The notes: generated from the letters alone by a model not told the origin. 64,000 nt of DNA from CAYREX01 sp964423505 (GCA_964423505.1 CAYREX010000010.1:1-64000); one strand, 5' to 3'. Shown: positions 17,463-26,445, numbered from the stretch's first letter. Numbers and translations: made by a program.

Positions 17463-18286
17463 TGGGCGCCGTGCTCTACTGGTTCTCGGGTACCGGCAAC
17501 AGCCTGACGGCGGCACGGAGGGTCGCGGGGAAGCTCCCCGGCGCGGAGCTCGTGAGAGTGGACAGGTCGCTCCTTCGCTCTCCCCCGGCGCTTGAGGCCG
17601 ATGTCCTCGGCTTCGTCTACCCGGTGTACGCAGGGGGCATGCCGAGGATGATGAGACGCCTTCTGGAGTCGGCGGAGGACATCAGGGCCTCCTACGTATT
17701 CGGGCTCGCCACTTCGGCCGGCGGTCTGGGTCGGGGACTGCTGCAGCTCAGGGACATCCTCCTGAAGAGGGGCCGGACAGTTGACGGGCTGTTCCACGTG
17801 AGGATGCCGAACAACAGCGCCAGCATGGGCAGACCTCCGACGGAGGAGGTCACGCGGAGCATCCTCGACTCGGCCTCGCCGGCACTGACCGCTGCCGCAG
17901 AGTCGGTCCGGAGCAGGAGCGTTGAACTGAGCGGCAGGGGTGGCGGTCCCTACGCCCTGCTCTCGCGACTGGCCAGTCCCCTCTTCATCTCCTTCCTGCC
18001 GAAGATCGACAGGGGCTACTTCGCCACTGACGCCTGCACATCCTGCGGAACCTGCGTCTCGGTATGTCCGGCCTGCAACATCGAGCTCCGGGAGGGCCGC
18101 CCGGCATGGCTCGGCAGGTGCGAGGCCTGCCAGGGCTGCATCGCCTTCTGCCCGACCTCCGCGCTCCAGATGTCCCGCAGGACCGTCGGCAGGCAGCGCT
18201 ACCACCATCCGGAGGTGAACGCCGGGGACATGGGGGCGTCGCAGGACCGAGCAGCCGGTACGCATCGGTCGTTCACCGGCAGCTAA
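17462..18286 (+). CDS. EFR1-type flavodoxin/2[4Fe-4S] ferredoxin fusion
   Basis: The 274-residue protein starts with a flavodoxin-like FMN loop, YWFSGTGNSL (about 6-15), and FVYPVYAGGMP. It ends with two ferredoxin clusters, CTSCGTCVSVC (about 191-201) and CEACQGCIAFC (about 220-230). This is the EFR1 family of electron carriers, typical of anaerobes. The ATG overlaps the FAH stop as TGATG. The redox partner is unknown; it probably feeds low-potential electrons to a reductase encoded elsewhere. Confidence 0.88.
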   Translation: MGAVLYWFSGTGNSLTAARRVAGKLPGAELVRVDRSLLRSPPALEADVLGFVYPVYAGGMPRMMRRLLESAEDIRASYVFGLATSAGGLGRGLLQLRDILLKRGRTVDGLFHVRMPNNSASMGRPPTEEVTRSILDSASPALTAAAESVRSRSVELSGRGGGPYALLSRLASPLFISFLPKIDRGYFATDACTSCGTCVSVCPACNIELREGRPAWLGRCEACQGCIAFCPTSALQMSRRTVGRQRYHHPEVNAGDMGASQDRAAGTHRSFTGS

Positions 18287-18339
18287 CAGAGTGTTCGGAG
18301 ATTCTCCCGCAATGGACTCCTGCCGGAAGGGGGCTGTCG

Positions 18340-19938
18340 ATGAGGAAACTGGAGATGAGCCGGGTGCTATACGTTCTCTGCATCCTCGCGGTGATGCTCC
18401 GGCTGGCGTCCTGCGGCGGCGGGGCGGACTCCGCCGAAGCGGGCGGGACGGAGGGCTCACCTGGCGAGAGGGTCGATGCCGGGAACGTGGGAGCGGACCC
18501 GCACGACGGGTCCTACGTCGGGGACGGCGAGGAGAAGATACCGGCCACCGACTCGGCGGCGGCCGCTACGGCCATGGCCACGGGCAGCAAGACCGCCTCG
18601 GGGCGGGTGTCCTGGAGCGTCCTGGAGGAGGACGGCAGGCTCCTCAACCTCGGTGACATGCTCAGGCAGGAGAGGTGGTCGGTGGGCGTGATATCGACGG
18701 TCCCCTTCTGCCACGCCACACCCGCCTGCTTCGTGGCCCACTCCCCGGACAGGAACCACTACTACGAGGGCTACGAGGGAAGGGAAGGGCCCGGCATCTC
18801 CGAGGAGATGCTGAGCTACCCGGTGGCCACCCTGATAGTGGGCGCCGGGAACCCGCAATGGGACAACCCGGACTGGCGGGACAACTGCGGCTACATCGCC
18901 AGGGGGGTCTACGAAAGGCTCCGCCGGGGCATGATGCCGGTGGCCTTCGTCGAGAGGGAGGCCGGAGAGGACGGCGGCGATGCTCTCGCGCAGGTACTCC
19001 CAGGACTGGACCCGGACAGGGGGGCTCGGGTGTTCGGGCTCTTCGGCGGCCCCGACGGCTGCTTCGAGCCGCCCGTGCCCACCGGCGACGGCACCGGTGA
19101 GGTCAACCCGGCCACCGAGGAGAACCCGACCCTGGCGGAGGCTTCAGTATCCGCTCTGGACTTCCTGTCGAGGGACCGGGAGGGCTTCCTGCTGGTGGTC
19201 GAGCAGGGCGACGTTGACTGGGCGAACCACCACAACCACTACGAGTGGCTGATAGGCGCGATGTGGGACCTGGAGACCGCGACTAGGGCGGTCATGACGT
19301 ACGTCGACACCAGCTCGGTCATCGGCTGGGACGACACCATGGTCATCCTCACCTCCGACCACTCCAACGGCTACATGCGGCTGACGGACGACCGCTCCCC
19401 GGGCAGGGGCGAGCTCCCGGAGAGGACCGGCGAGGACCCGGAGTACGACTACCCTGGCGGAGAGGTCACGTACGGCTGCACCGAGCACACCAACGAGCTG
19501 GTCTGCCTGCACGGGAGGTTCCCGGAGAGGCTCACCCCCCTGCTGGACTCCCTGGAGGGACTGCCCCCCGCGCCGGGTCACGGGCTCCTGGACAACACCC
19601 ACGTCTTCCACCTGGTGAGCGGCGCGGCCGGGCTGGAGGAGCCCGTCACCCATATCGTCCTGATAATCGGAGACGGCATGAACCTGGCCCACGAGGTGGC
19701 GGCCAGCCGTTACCTCTACGGCACCGACGACGGCATGGCATGGCACGACCCGGAGCTCTTCCCCTACTCCAACTGGTGCACCACGTGGGACGTTGACACC
19801 TACGACAGGTATGCCGAGGCGGCGGGTGAGCCGCCCTACTCGCCGGGGAGCTGCGACCCGGCGCTTGGCTACGACCCGGAGCTCGGGGGGATAGAGCCGC
19901 TGAAGGACGACGGGGAGTACTTCCTCCGGACGCTCTGA
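18340..19938 (+). CDS. Lipoprotein alkaline phosphatase, circularly permuted
   Basis: The 532-residue protein starts at the ATG with GGAAGGGGG upstream and has a lipobox LASC (Cys25). All alkaline phosphatase active-site residues are present but in a rotated order. The nucleophile Ser72 is in ATDSAAAATAMATG, followed by Mg-site HAT (125-127), then Glu288/Asp293/His297 in VEQGDVDWANH, Asp340-His341 in TSDHSNG, and His383 in TEHTNE. Only near the C-terminus comes Asp445 in LIIGDGM, which is N-terminal (Asp51) in E. coli PhoA. Residues of about 433-532 therefore equal the usual N-terminus, joined after the usual C-terminus (TNTHVFHL-like, 419-424). It should be an outer-envelope phosphomonoesterase. 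Confidence 0.88.
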   Translation: MRKLEMSRVLYVLCILAVMLRLASCGGGADSAEAGGTEGSPGERVDAGNVGADPHDGSYVGDGEEKIPATDSAAAATAMATGSKTASGRVSWSVLEEDGRLLNLGDMLRQERWSVGVISTVPFCHATPACFVAHSPDRNHYYEGYEGREGPGISEEMLSYPVATLIVGAGNPQWDNPDWRDNCGYIARGVYERLRRGMMPVAFVEREAGEDGGDALAQVLPGLDPDRGARVFGLFGGPDGCFEPPVPTGDGTGEVNPATEENPTLAEASVSALDFLSRDREGFLLVVEQGDVDWANHHNHYEWLIGAMWDLETATRAVMTYVDTSSVIGWDDTMVILTSDHSNGYMRLTDDRSPGRGELPERTGEDPEYDYPGGEVTYGCTEHTNELVCLHGRFPERLTPLLDSLEGLPPAPGHGLLDNTHVFHLVSGAAGLEEPVTHIVLIIGDGMNLAHEVAASRYLYGTDDGMAWHDPELFPYSNWCTTWDVDTYDRYAEAAGEPPYSPGSCDPALGYDPELGGIEPLKDDGEYFLRTL

Positions 19939-19956
19939 GCCCGGCGGGACCTCACG

Positions 19957-21324
19957 CTAGAGGGAGAAGCGCTCCGAGTATATCCTCTCCTGCGGGACCC
20001 CCATGGCGGTGAGCTGGGCCTCGACCGACTCCATCATCGGAGGCGGCCCGCAGATGTAGGCGTCCTCCGGCAGGCAGGGCTGACCATCCGGTCTTCGGAG
20101 CAGGTCCTCCAGCATCGGTCTCGTGATCCTCCCCCTGTGGCCGGACCATCCGCCCTCCGGCCTGCTGAGGACCGGCACCACCTCCAGGTCCGGCGGGTCC
20201 CCGGAGAGCTGTATCCCGCGCAGCTCCCCGATGTAGGCAAGGTCGGTCTCCCTCTTCGCGGCGTAGACCAGCAGCACCCGCCTCGGGACACCTTCGCGGC
20301 GCATGTGGCGCAGCATGCTCAGTATGGGGGTGATGCCTATGCCCCCGGCCACCATGAGGGTGTCTGACGCCGGCGGCTTCAGCAGGTAGGAGAACCTGCC
20401 GAAGGGCGCCCATACGGCCGCCCTCTCCCCGGGGCGGGTCTCGCCGATGGTGGCCGTGTAGTCGCCGGACTCCTTCACCGTCACCGCCAGCTCCTCACCG
20501 GCCCCCGGGGCGGAGGATATGGTGAACGGGTGCTCCTCGACCGGCAGCCCCCTTCCCCTCAGAAGCGTGAGGAACATGAACTGCCCGGGGAGATGGCGGA
20601 CCGCCGCCGATTCCCGTGGCGGCCGCAGGACCAGCTCCCAGACGCTCTCCGCCACCTCTCGGACCGAGACCACATCGTGGGGCTTCGCCCTGTGTACGAG
20701 AGGGACAACCACCTCCAGGCGTAGCCAGGAGAGGAGGGCAATGCCGGTCAGCACCAGCAAGGCCGCCTGCAGCTCGGGGGAGGTCCCGCCGATTCGCTGG
20801 AACCATGCGTGCAGGAAGGCGGCTGCTATCAGCAGCGGGGCTCCCCAGCCGTGGGCCCGGTACCAGAGCTGGAAGGGGACCCCGACCTTCTCGTGCAGCA
20901 TGGCTGCCAGCCCGTAGGAGAGGAGGAGGATGAAGAGCGCCTTCCCCAGTAGAAGAGGCCAGCGCTGGTCCAGGGTAAGGAGGAAGCCCACCCCCCTCCC
21001 GCCGGCTGCCAGCAGCAGGGGATGCGCGATGGCGAGGGCGAGGACGGTGATGCCTGTCATCCTGTGGAAGCGGATGAGGGCGTCCTGGCCGAATGGCCTC
21101 TCCACCCAGGCCCACCGACCCGCCACCACCGGCTGCAGGCAGAGGATTCCGTAGGCGAGGAGGGCGGTCATCATGCCCAGCGCCCGGAGCGGGGCGGACC
21201 CGAGCCAGGGAGCCGGGCCGAAGATCAGGGGTACCCAGAGGAGCCCGGTTGACAGCAGGGCGTAGAGGACTATCCGGGGCAGGGGGCTTGGGCGTCTCGC
21301 CGGGGTTTCGTATTCTTCGACCAT
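19957..21324 (-). CDS. Ferric-reductase-like membrane flavocytochrome with FAD/NAD(P) domain
   Basis: The 455-residue protein has about six membrane helices carrying candidate haem histidines (FHRMTG, IAHPLLL, RAHGWGAP, FLHAW). A cytosolic ferredoxin-reductase module follows, with FAD motif HPFTISS (about 274-280), NAD(P) loop GGIGITP (about 345-351) and CGPPPMM near the end. It moves electrons from NAD(P)H through FAD and haem across the membrane, perhaps to Fe(III), other metals or oxygen. The start has no close ribosome site (AGGA is 13 nt away). A GTGTG/CACAC inverted repeat lies just upstream. It is convergent with the phosphatase gene (18 bp apart). Confidence 0.87.
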   Translation of the reverse strand: MVEEYETPARRPSPLPRIVLYALLSTGLLWVPLIFGPAPWLGSAPLRALGMMTALLAYGILCLQPVVAGRWAWVERPFGQDALIRFHRMTGITVLALAIAHPLLLAAGGRGVGFLLTLDQRWPLLLGKALFILLLSYGLAAMLHEKVGVPFQLWYRAHGWGAPLLIAAAFLHAWFQRIGGTSPELQAALLVLTGIALLSWLRLEVVVPLVHRAKPHDVVSVREVAESVWELVLRPPRESAAVRHLPGQFMFLTLLRGRGLPVEEHPFTISSAPGAGEELAVTVKESGDYTATIGETRPGERAAVWAPFGRFSYLLKPPASDTLMVAGGIGITPILSMLRHMRREGVPRRVLLVYAAKRETDLAYIGELRGIQLSGDPPDLEVVPVLSRPEGGWSGHRGRITRPMLEDLLRRPDGQPCLPEDAYICGPPPMMESVEAQLTAMGVPQERIYSERFSL

Positions 21325-21330
21325 CGCAGG

Positions 21331-21348
21331 GTGTGTTTCCTTTCACAC
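21331..21348. repeat. Small inverted repeat upstream of the ferric-reductase-like gene
   Basis: GTGTG (21331-21335) and CACAC (21344-21348) flank an 8-nt purine/pyrimidine-biased centre, immediately 5' of the flavocytochrome start. The surrounding 70 bp are AT-richer than average. It could be an operator or a hairpin in the leader. Confidence 0.3.
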
Positions 21349-21428
21349 GATTCTTTTAGTTCAGTCGTTTTGCATTAGGGGTAGTATCGCATCATCCATC
21401 CGGATCATCAAGCCCGAAGGGAGTGCGG

Positions 21429-21992
21429 ATGACGTGGAAGGTCAGGGTCCCCTCGAGCGGCTTCATGAAGCTCCTGCCGCTCCTGATACTTATGGCGCTG
21501 GGCCTCGCAATGACCGCCTGGGTCTACCTCGGCGCCCGTGGCGGGAGCAACCCGGCCGAGCGCATGGAGAGGATGGGCCTCGGGGACCTGTCCGGGTACG
21601 CCGGGGTCATCCAGGTCGGAGCCATGGTCCTTCTGGGCGGCTTCTTCATCCTCTTCTGGGGACACCGGAAGGGCAGGCTGAGCATCGAGGGGGGACGGCT
21701 CGTCCTCAAGCGGAGGTTCGGCAGCAGGGAGCTGCCCCTCGAACGTCTGGCCCCCTCATGCAGCAGGTGCTTCGACAGCAGGAGGACAGGCAACGAGATA
21801 GGAGTGGTTCTGCATCCCACCGGCGATGCTTCCGATAATGGGCTCAGGGTCCTCGGGTACGGGGTCTCCTGTCCGGCCGAGCTGCTCACCTCCCCGGACC
21901 TCTACGGACAGGAGTACGACGCGATCATCATGGACCCGGAGGATTTCGATGACTTCCTGGGGCAGGTGACGCGGGCCGGCGGCAGGTACTAG
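21429..21992 (+). CDS. Hypothetical two-helix membrane protein with PH-like domain
   Basis: The 187-residue protein has two membrane helices (LLPLLILMALGLAMTAWVYL near 15-35 and VGAMVLLGGFFILFW near 62-78). A beta-rich tail follows, beginning RLSIEGGRLVLKRRFGSRELPL, which resembles bacterial PH domains. The start is the ATG six nt after GGGAG; a GTG six bases upstream abuts that site. I do not recognise a characterised family. Its TAG and the stop of the convergent channel gene share the four bases CTAG. Confidence 0.6.
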   Translation: MTWKVRVPSSGFMKLLPLLILMALGLAMTAWVYLGARGGSNPAERMERMGLGDLSGYAGVIQVGAMVLLGGFFILFWGHRKGRLSIEGGRLVLKRRFGSRELPLERLAPSCSRCFDSRRTGNEIGVVLHPTGDASDNGLRVLGYGVSCPAELLTSPDLYGQEYDAIIMDPEDFDDFLGQVTRAGGRY

Positions 21993-23872
21993 TCCTCGGC
22001 GAGGACTATCACCATGTCGTCCCCGGAGAAGACCAATCTCTCAGACTTCACCGGGTTCACAATGACGCCTCCGTCATTCTCGTCGGCGCGGGAGACGTCC
22101 CGGTACCCGATGGCGGTCTCCCCCCTCCTGGCGGCAGAGGCGACGACCGTGTGGAAGTCCACTTCCCTGCCGGGCTCGACGTAGAGGGAGGCCGGCCTGA
22201 GGTAGGTCTCCGACCCCTCCGGGTCGAAGAGGATGGAGAAGACGTCCAGGAGCTCGGCGTTCTCGGAGACCTGGGCAAGCATCAGGCTTATCAGCTTGTC
22301 GCTGACGATGAAGTCGTCGGTGCTTGCCACCTCCGCCAGCTGCCTGTTCCGGTCGTCCAGCATCTCGCTGACTATGGAGAAGCGGCTGCCCGTCCTCGTC
22401 CGTATGTCGCGGAGGTGGAGAATGGTCACCAGGGTCCTGGCGTCGGCCTCCTGCGTCTCCAGCGTGTCCGACATGCTCTGGACGATGACGTGGTCGTAGT
22501 CCTGCAGCCCCAGCCTGTCCAGCAGCCCCCTGTCCGTGGTCACGCCCTCCAGGGTCGTTATCTCCAGGCTGGCCGGCTCCAGCTCGCCGAGCTCCGCGAG
22601 GTCGGCCGTGCCCGGGTCGGAGACGATCGTGAGGACGGACCCCGGCGCAACGTAGCCGTCCAGCTCCCTGGCGATGGTCGGGACCCGACGGTTCCATCCG
22701 AGCACGAGGGTGCGCTCCGGGGCATCCGGCGGCCTCGGGGCGGTCACGATGACGCTCTCGTCCACCTGCGGCAGGTCCGTTCCGGAGAGCCGTATGGTGT
22801 CGTCGTCCTCGGTCACGGCGATGACCGAGTCGCCCCTCTCGAAGAGCGTATCCGGCGGCGGGTTTATCAGGATGCCGCCGTCCGCCCTGCGGAAGCCGAT
22901 GAGCGCCGAGTCCTCGTATAGATGGAGCATCTCGCCGTAGGTCCTCCCGGCAAGGGTGGGCTCCTCCTTGAAGTATATCTCGTCGCCGGCGAAGTCCAGC
23001 AGCTCCCGGTAGACCATGGAGAGACCCGACTGCCTGCAGGTCTGGGCTGATATGCGGGCTATCATGTCGCCGGCGAGTATCAGGCGCAGCTCATCCCCGC
23101 CTATCATCTCGGCGACACGCATGTTCTCCTGGTCCCGGAGGACCCCGACGATGTGATACGGCTCCGGCCTCCGATCCGGGTTCCTGATGAGCGCGAGGGC
23201 GGTCTTGATGACGCCGGAGTCGGCGTCACCCTCCTCCGGCGGCAGGATGATTATGGACCGGGCCGCCTCGTGGTTGACTATTCGCAGGTCGACCTGGTCG
23301 ATCGGGCTCCCCGTACGACAGACCACCCTGGTGGTCATGGTGTCCTCGATGCGCTCGCGTATCTCGTCCTCCATCTCCACCTTGTCCCTCGGAGCAAGGA
23401 TGGCGATGCACTCCCTCCGCTGGTTGGCGTTGGCCTCCACTATCTCGGAGACCACGGTGAAGACCTGGGACGACCAGCCGAGGATGATTGTGTGCCCCTC
23501 CTCCGCGACGAAGGAGCGGCCCTTCCGCAGCTGCTGCAGCTTCGAGTCGATGCCGGTGGTGATTATTCCTATAAGTGTGCCCACCACGAATATACCGCCC
23601 ACCGTCACCGCCAGCATCGCAAGGAGGAAGCCGGGCGACCCGGTGTCCCCCCCCATCGTCCCCGGGTCGAGCGTGCGCATGAGACCGGCCCAGGCCACCG
23701 CGATGAAGCCGCGGCCCTCCGGGTCGATGTCGGCGAGCACCACCACCAGCGCGATGGTAACCACCAGCAGAACGGTGAGGACGAAGAGGAGCACTATCAT
23801 CGCCTCCGTGCCGCGGGAGGTGACGTTGTCGAACCAGTATCTCAGCCGACCCCTGAAGCCTGTCTCCCTCAT
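21989..23872 (-). CDS. CASTOR/POLLUX-type ion channel with RCK-like NAD-binding domains
   Basis: The 627-residue protein has an N-terminal membrane helix (about 25-48), a pore-like segment (MRTLDPGTMGGDTG, about 65-78) and a second helix (about 83-106). A long soluble part follows with RCK/TrkA-N-type folds starting HTIILGWSSQVFTVVSEI and again RTLVLGWNRRVPTIAREL. This matches the CASTOR/POLLUX family of K+ or Ca2+-gated channels of plants and bacteria. The ATG at 23872 overlaps the upstream stop as ATGA with GGGGGAGGG in front. The bacterial role is probably ion homeostasis, gated by a cytosolic ligand. Confidence 0.87.
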   Translation of the reverse strand: MRETGFRGRLRYWFDNVTSRGTEAMIVLLFVLTVLLVVTIALVVVLADIDPEGRGFIAVAWAGLMRTLDPGTMGGDTGSPGFLLAMLAVTVGGIFVVGTLIGIITTGIDSKLQQLRKGRSFVAEEGHTIILGWSSQVFTVVSEIVEANANQRRECIAILAPRDKVEMEDEIRERIEDTMTTRVVCRTGSPIDQVDLRIVNHEAARSIIILPPEEGDADSGVIKTALALIRNPDRRPEPYHIVGVLRDQENMRVAEMIGGDELRLILAGDMIARISAQTCRQSGLSMVYRELLDFAGDEIYFKEEPTLAGRTYGEMLHLYEDSALIGFRRADGGILINPPPDTLFERGDSVIAVTEDDDTIRLSGTDLPQVDESVIVTAPRPPDAPERTLVLGWNRRVPTIARELDGYVAPGSVLTIVSDPGTADLAELGELEPASLEITTLEGVTTDRGLLDRLGLQDYDHVIVQSMSDTLETQEADARTLVTILHLRDIRTRTGSRFSIVSEMLDDRNRQLAEVASTDDFIVSDKLISLMLAQVSENAELLDVFSILFDPEGSETYLRPASLYVEPGREVDFHTVVASAARRGETAIGYRDVSRADENDGGVIVNPVKSERLVFSGDDMVIVLAED

Positions 23873-24696
23873 ACACCCTCCCCCGCCGGGCTGGGTGGAG
23901 CTCCGGCCGCTCCCGGGCCGTCCCGCCGGTATCTCTCGACCACTATGGACCCGCGTATGCTCTCCAGCTTGCGGGACTTCCCTCCGATGCCCCAGACGAG
24001 GAGACGGATATCCTCCCGCCTGGGGTCGCGGAAGCTGACCACTATCCTGCCGAAGCCCAGCATCCGCTCCAGAAGGTCCTCGGTGTCGACCACGGTGCAG
24101 ATCTCCTCCCGGCCGACCTGCTGACCGCTCTCGGTGGGGCCGGTCTGAAGGTTTACGTAGTTGGGGGTGAAGGCTACGTAATGGAAGAGCCCCCTGAGCC
24201 AGGAGGCGGCGATGGCGACCAGGAAGATGAGCGCGAAGATCAGGTAGGCCACACCGTTCATCTCGGCGCTTATGCCGCCGAGGAAGCTGCTCAGGTCGTC
24301 CAGCCAGTCCAGGTAGCCGAGCCAGAGGGTCAGGCCCCCGAGTCCGAGGACGAGCAGGAGCAGCTCCTTCACACCTGCGTCGTACTCCTCTATCATGAAG
24401 TTGACCAGGAAGACGGCCAGCCAGATGGCGCCCATGGTACCGGGATCGCCCACGCCGAGGATGCTGAGGACGAAGAAGACAATGGAGAGAATGACCACCG
24501 GGAGGTAGATCATCTTCCTCGTCCATCCGAAGACGACCAGCCACTCGCTTATGTCCGGGTCGTCCCTCAGCTGGGCCTCCATCCTGTACCTGGTCCTTAT
24601 GCTCCGCCGCATCATGAGCCATACCAGAAGGCCCAGCAGGATGACTGCCAGGGGTGCGAACAGGACTATGGTCTGTGCAGGGCTAAGGTCGCCCAT
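23869..24696 (-). CDS. Unknown polytopic membrane protein coupled to the CASTOR channel
   Basis: The 275-residue protein has about five helices (including TIVLFAPLAVILLGLLVWLM near 9-28, MIYLPVVILSIVFFVLSIL near 62-80, LLLLVLGLGGLTLWLGYL near 112-129). A soluble C-terminal part of about 90 residues follows, with a PH-like beta pattern (FTPNYVNLQTGPTES, GKSRKLESIRGSIVVERY). I know no family for it. It overlaps the channel gene by 4 nt (ATGA), which implies co-translation and stoichiometric production. A channel subunit or regulator is the natural inference. The leader has a GGCCGC-GAG-GCGGCC hairpin (24712-24726) close to the ribosome site. Confidence 0.65.
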   Translation of the reverse strand: MGDLSPAQTIVLFAPLAVILLGLLVWLMMRRSIRTRYRMEAQLRDDPDISEWLVVFGWTRKMIYLPVVILSIVFFVLSILGVGDPGTMGAIWLAVFLVNFMIEEYDAGVKELLLLVLGLGGLTLWLGYLDWLDDLSSFLGGISAEMNGVAYLIFALIFLVAIAASWLRGLFHYVAFTPNYVNLQTGPTESGQQVGREEICTVVDTEDLLERMLGFGRIVVSFRDPRREDIRLLVWGIGGKSRKLESIRGSIVVERYRRDGPGAAGAPPSPAGEGV

Positions 24697-24918
24697 GAGG
24701 CCTCCCCCCTCGGCCGCCTCGCGGCCGGACCGGTCGTCATGCGCCGATTACCGGGGAAGGATAATCCCGTCCGGCATCGGGGGGAAGTCCGCCTCGGGGC
24801 GGAGCCGGACTGGTGCGCCGGTGGAGTCGCTGTCCGCTTCTCGGGTGCACGACGTCCTCGATGGTTGCGCCTGCCACCGCCCGGCGGACCGGATGGAGGA
24901 GGCCCGGCGGCTGAGCGG

Positions 24919-26445
24919 TCAGCCGGAGACCAGCCTGGCCACCTCCATGAGAGACACCTTCCCGGCCCTGGCCAGCTCGAGCCCGTGGTCGTAGAGGGTC
25001 CTCATGCCCGACTGCCTTGCGGCCCTCAGTATCCTGTGGCCGGGCAGCCCCTCGGCCACCATGTCCCTGATGTCGTCGGTGAGCGTGAGCATCTCGAACA
25101 GGGCGACCCTGCCGGTGAATCCCTTGCCCAGGCAGTGCTCGCACCCGGCGGACTCGTATATCTCCCCCTCGGGCGGCTCCTCTATCCCGGCGAGCCGGAG
25201 CTGCCTCTCCAGCTGGTCGTCAACCCCGGCGGGGACCCTGCACTCCTCGCAAAGCCTGTGGCAGAGGCGCTGCGAGATGACCGCATGTATCCCCGAGGAG
25301 AGCTGGACGTCTCCGATGCCCATCTGGGAGAGCCTTCCGAAGACCCCGGTCGTCGTGCTGGCGTGGACTGTCGTCAGGATGAGGTGACCGGTCATGGCCG
25401 CCCTCATGGCTATCCCCGCGGTCTCGTCGTCCCTTATCTCCCCCAGCATAATGACGTCCGGGTCCTGCCTGAGCAGGGCTCGGAGGCCGGTTGAGAAGGT
25501 CATGCCCCCCTCCCGGCTTACCTGGGTCTGGTGGAAGTGACGGAAGTCCGTCTCTATCGGGTCCTCGAGGGTGACGATGTTGACGCTGTCCCCCCTGTCC
25601 CTCTGTACGTACAGCAGGCTCGCGAACATGGTGGTGCTCTTGCCGCTGCCGGTCGGTCCGGTGACGATAATCATCCCCTGGCTGGCGTTCAGCAGGGCCT
25701 TGTAGGTCTCCAGCATCTCCTCCGGCATGCCTATCCGAGCGAGGTCGAGGACCGACGCCCTGGAGCTGACCAACCGCACCGCTATCCTGTCGCCGTGGTT
25801 GGTGGGAAAGACCGATACCCTTGCCGTGTAGGTCCTGTCCTCGAAGCGCATGTGCCCGTCCTGGGGTACGTCCCTCCTGAAGGTCGGGAGGTCGGAGAGG
25901 ACCTTCACCCTCCTGACCACGTTCGGGTACATGCCGGGAGGGAGCTCCACCAGGTCGAACAGCATTCCGTGAACCCTCATGGTGATGCTGTAGCTGTCGT
26001 GGCTGGGGCTGACGTGCAGATCGCTGGCTCCCAGGGAGAAACCGGCGGACACCAGCTCGTTCACGAAGTCGACCGCGTCGCCGGTCCTGCATACCTTCTC
26101 GAGCCGTTCCCTGAACCGGGGGAGGTGGGACATCCTGGTTCCCGGCATCACGGTCAGGTCGCTCTTCCTTATCAACGGCTCGTGGGAGGGCTCGCTGTCC
26201 ATGCCGGACCATACCCGCCGTAGCACGGCGAAGCAGAGCTGGTAAAGCAGCAGGGCGACAGCCGCCCAGAGGAGGAAGTCCAGGGCGCTCGACCTGGACG
26301 CCTCCCCGGCAAGCGAGTAGAAGCCGGACTCGATGCTCCCGCCCACCGTGGTGGCCGAGAGGGCCAGCGCCAGGAGAGCGCCAAGAGCCAGGCAGGCGAC
26401 CCGGGCGAGGGCCAGGCTGCGGCGGGTCATCTTCGGAAGGTCCAT
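24919..26445 (-). CDS. Membrane-anchored PilB/GspE-type ATPase
   Basis: The 508-residue protein has two N-terminal membrane helices (about 12-35 and 55-78). A PilB/GspE-like ATPase follows: ASDLHVSP in the N2 domain, Walker A GPTGSGKST (Lys269), Asp box TLEDPIE, Walker B region VIMLGEIRDDETAG, and His box MTGHLILTTVHA. A zinc tetracysteine (CEEC, then CEHC, about 412-445) is typical of PilB/GspE rather than PilT. Canonical enzymes carry an N1 domain and are soluble, so the transmembrane hairpin is unusual. No pilin, PilC or secretin gene is nearby. It is likely an assembly motor for a pilus or secretion system encoded elsewhere, or an orphan ATPase. Confidence 0.85.
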   Translation of the reverse strand: MDLPKMTRRSLALARVACLALGALLALALSATTVGGSIESGFYSLAGEASRSSALDFLLWAAVALLLYQLCFAVLRRVWSGMDSEPSHEPLIRKSDLTVMPGTRMSHLPRFRERLEKVCRTGDAVDFVNELVSAGFSLGASDLHVSPSHDSYSITMRVHGMLFDLVELPPGMYPNVVRRVKVLSDLPTFRRDVPQDGHMRFEDRTYTARVSVFPTNHGDRIAVRLVSSRASVLDLARIGMPEEMLETYKALLNASQGMIIVTGPTGSGKSTTMFASLLYVQRDRGDSVNIVTLEDPIETDFRHFHQTQVSREGGMTFSTGLRALLRQDPDVIMLGEIRDDETAGIAMRAAMTGHLILTTVHASTTTGVFGRLSQMGIGDVQLSSGIHAVISQRLCHRLCEECRVPAGVDDQLERQLRLAGIEEPPEGEIYESAGCEHCLGKGFTGRVALFEMLTLTDDIRDMVAEGLPGHRILRAARQSGMRTLYDHGLELARAGKVSLMEVARLVSG

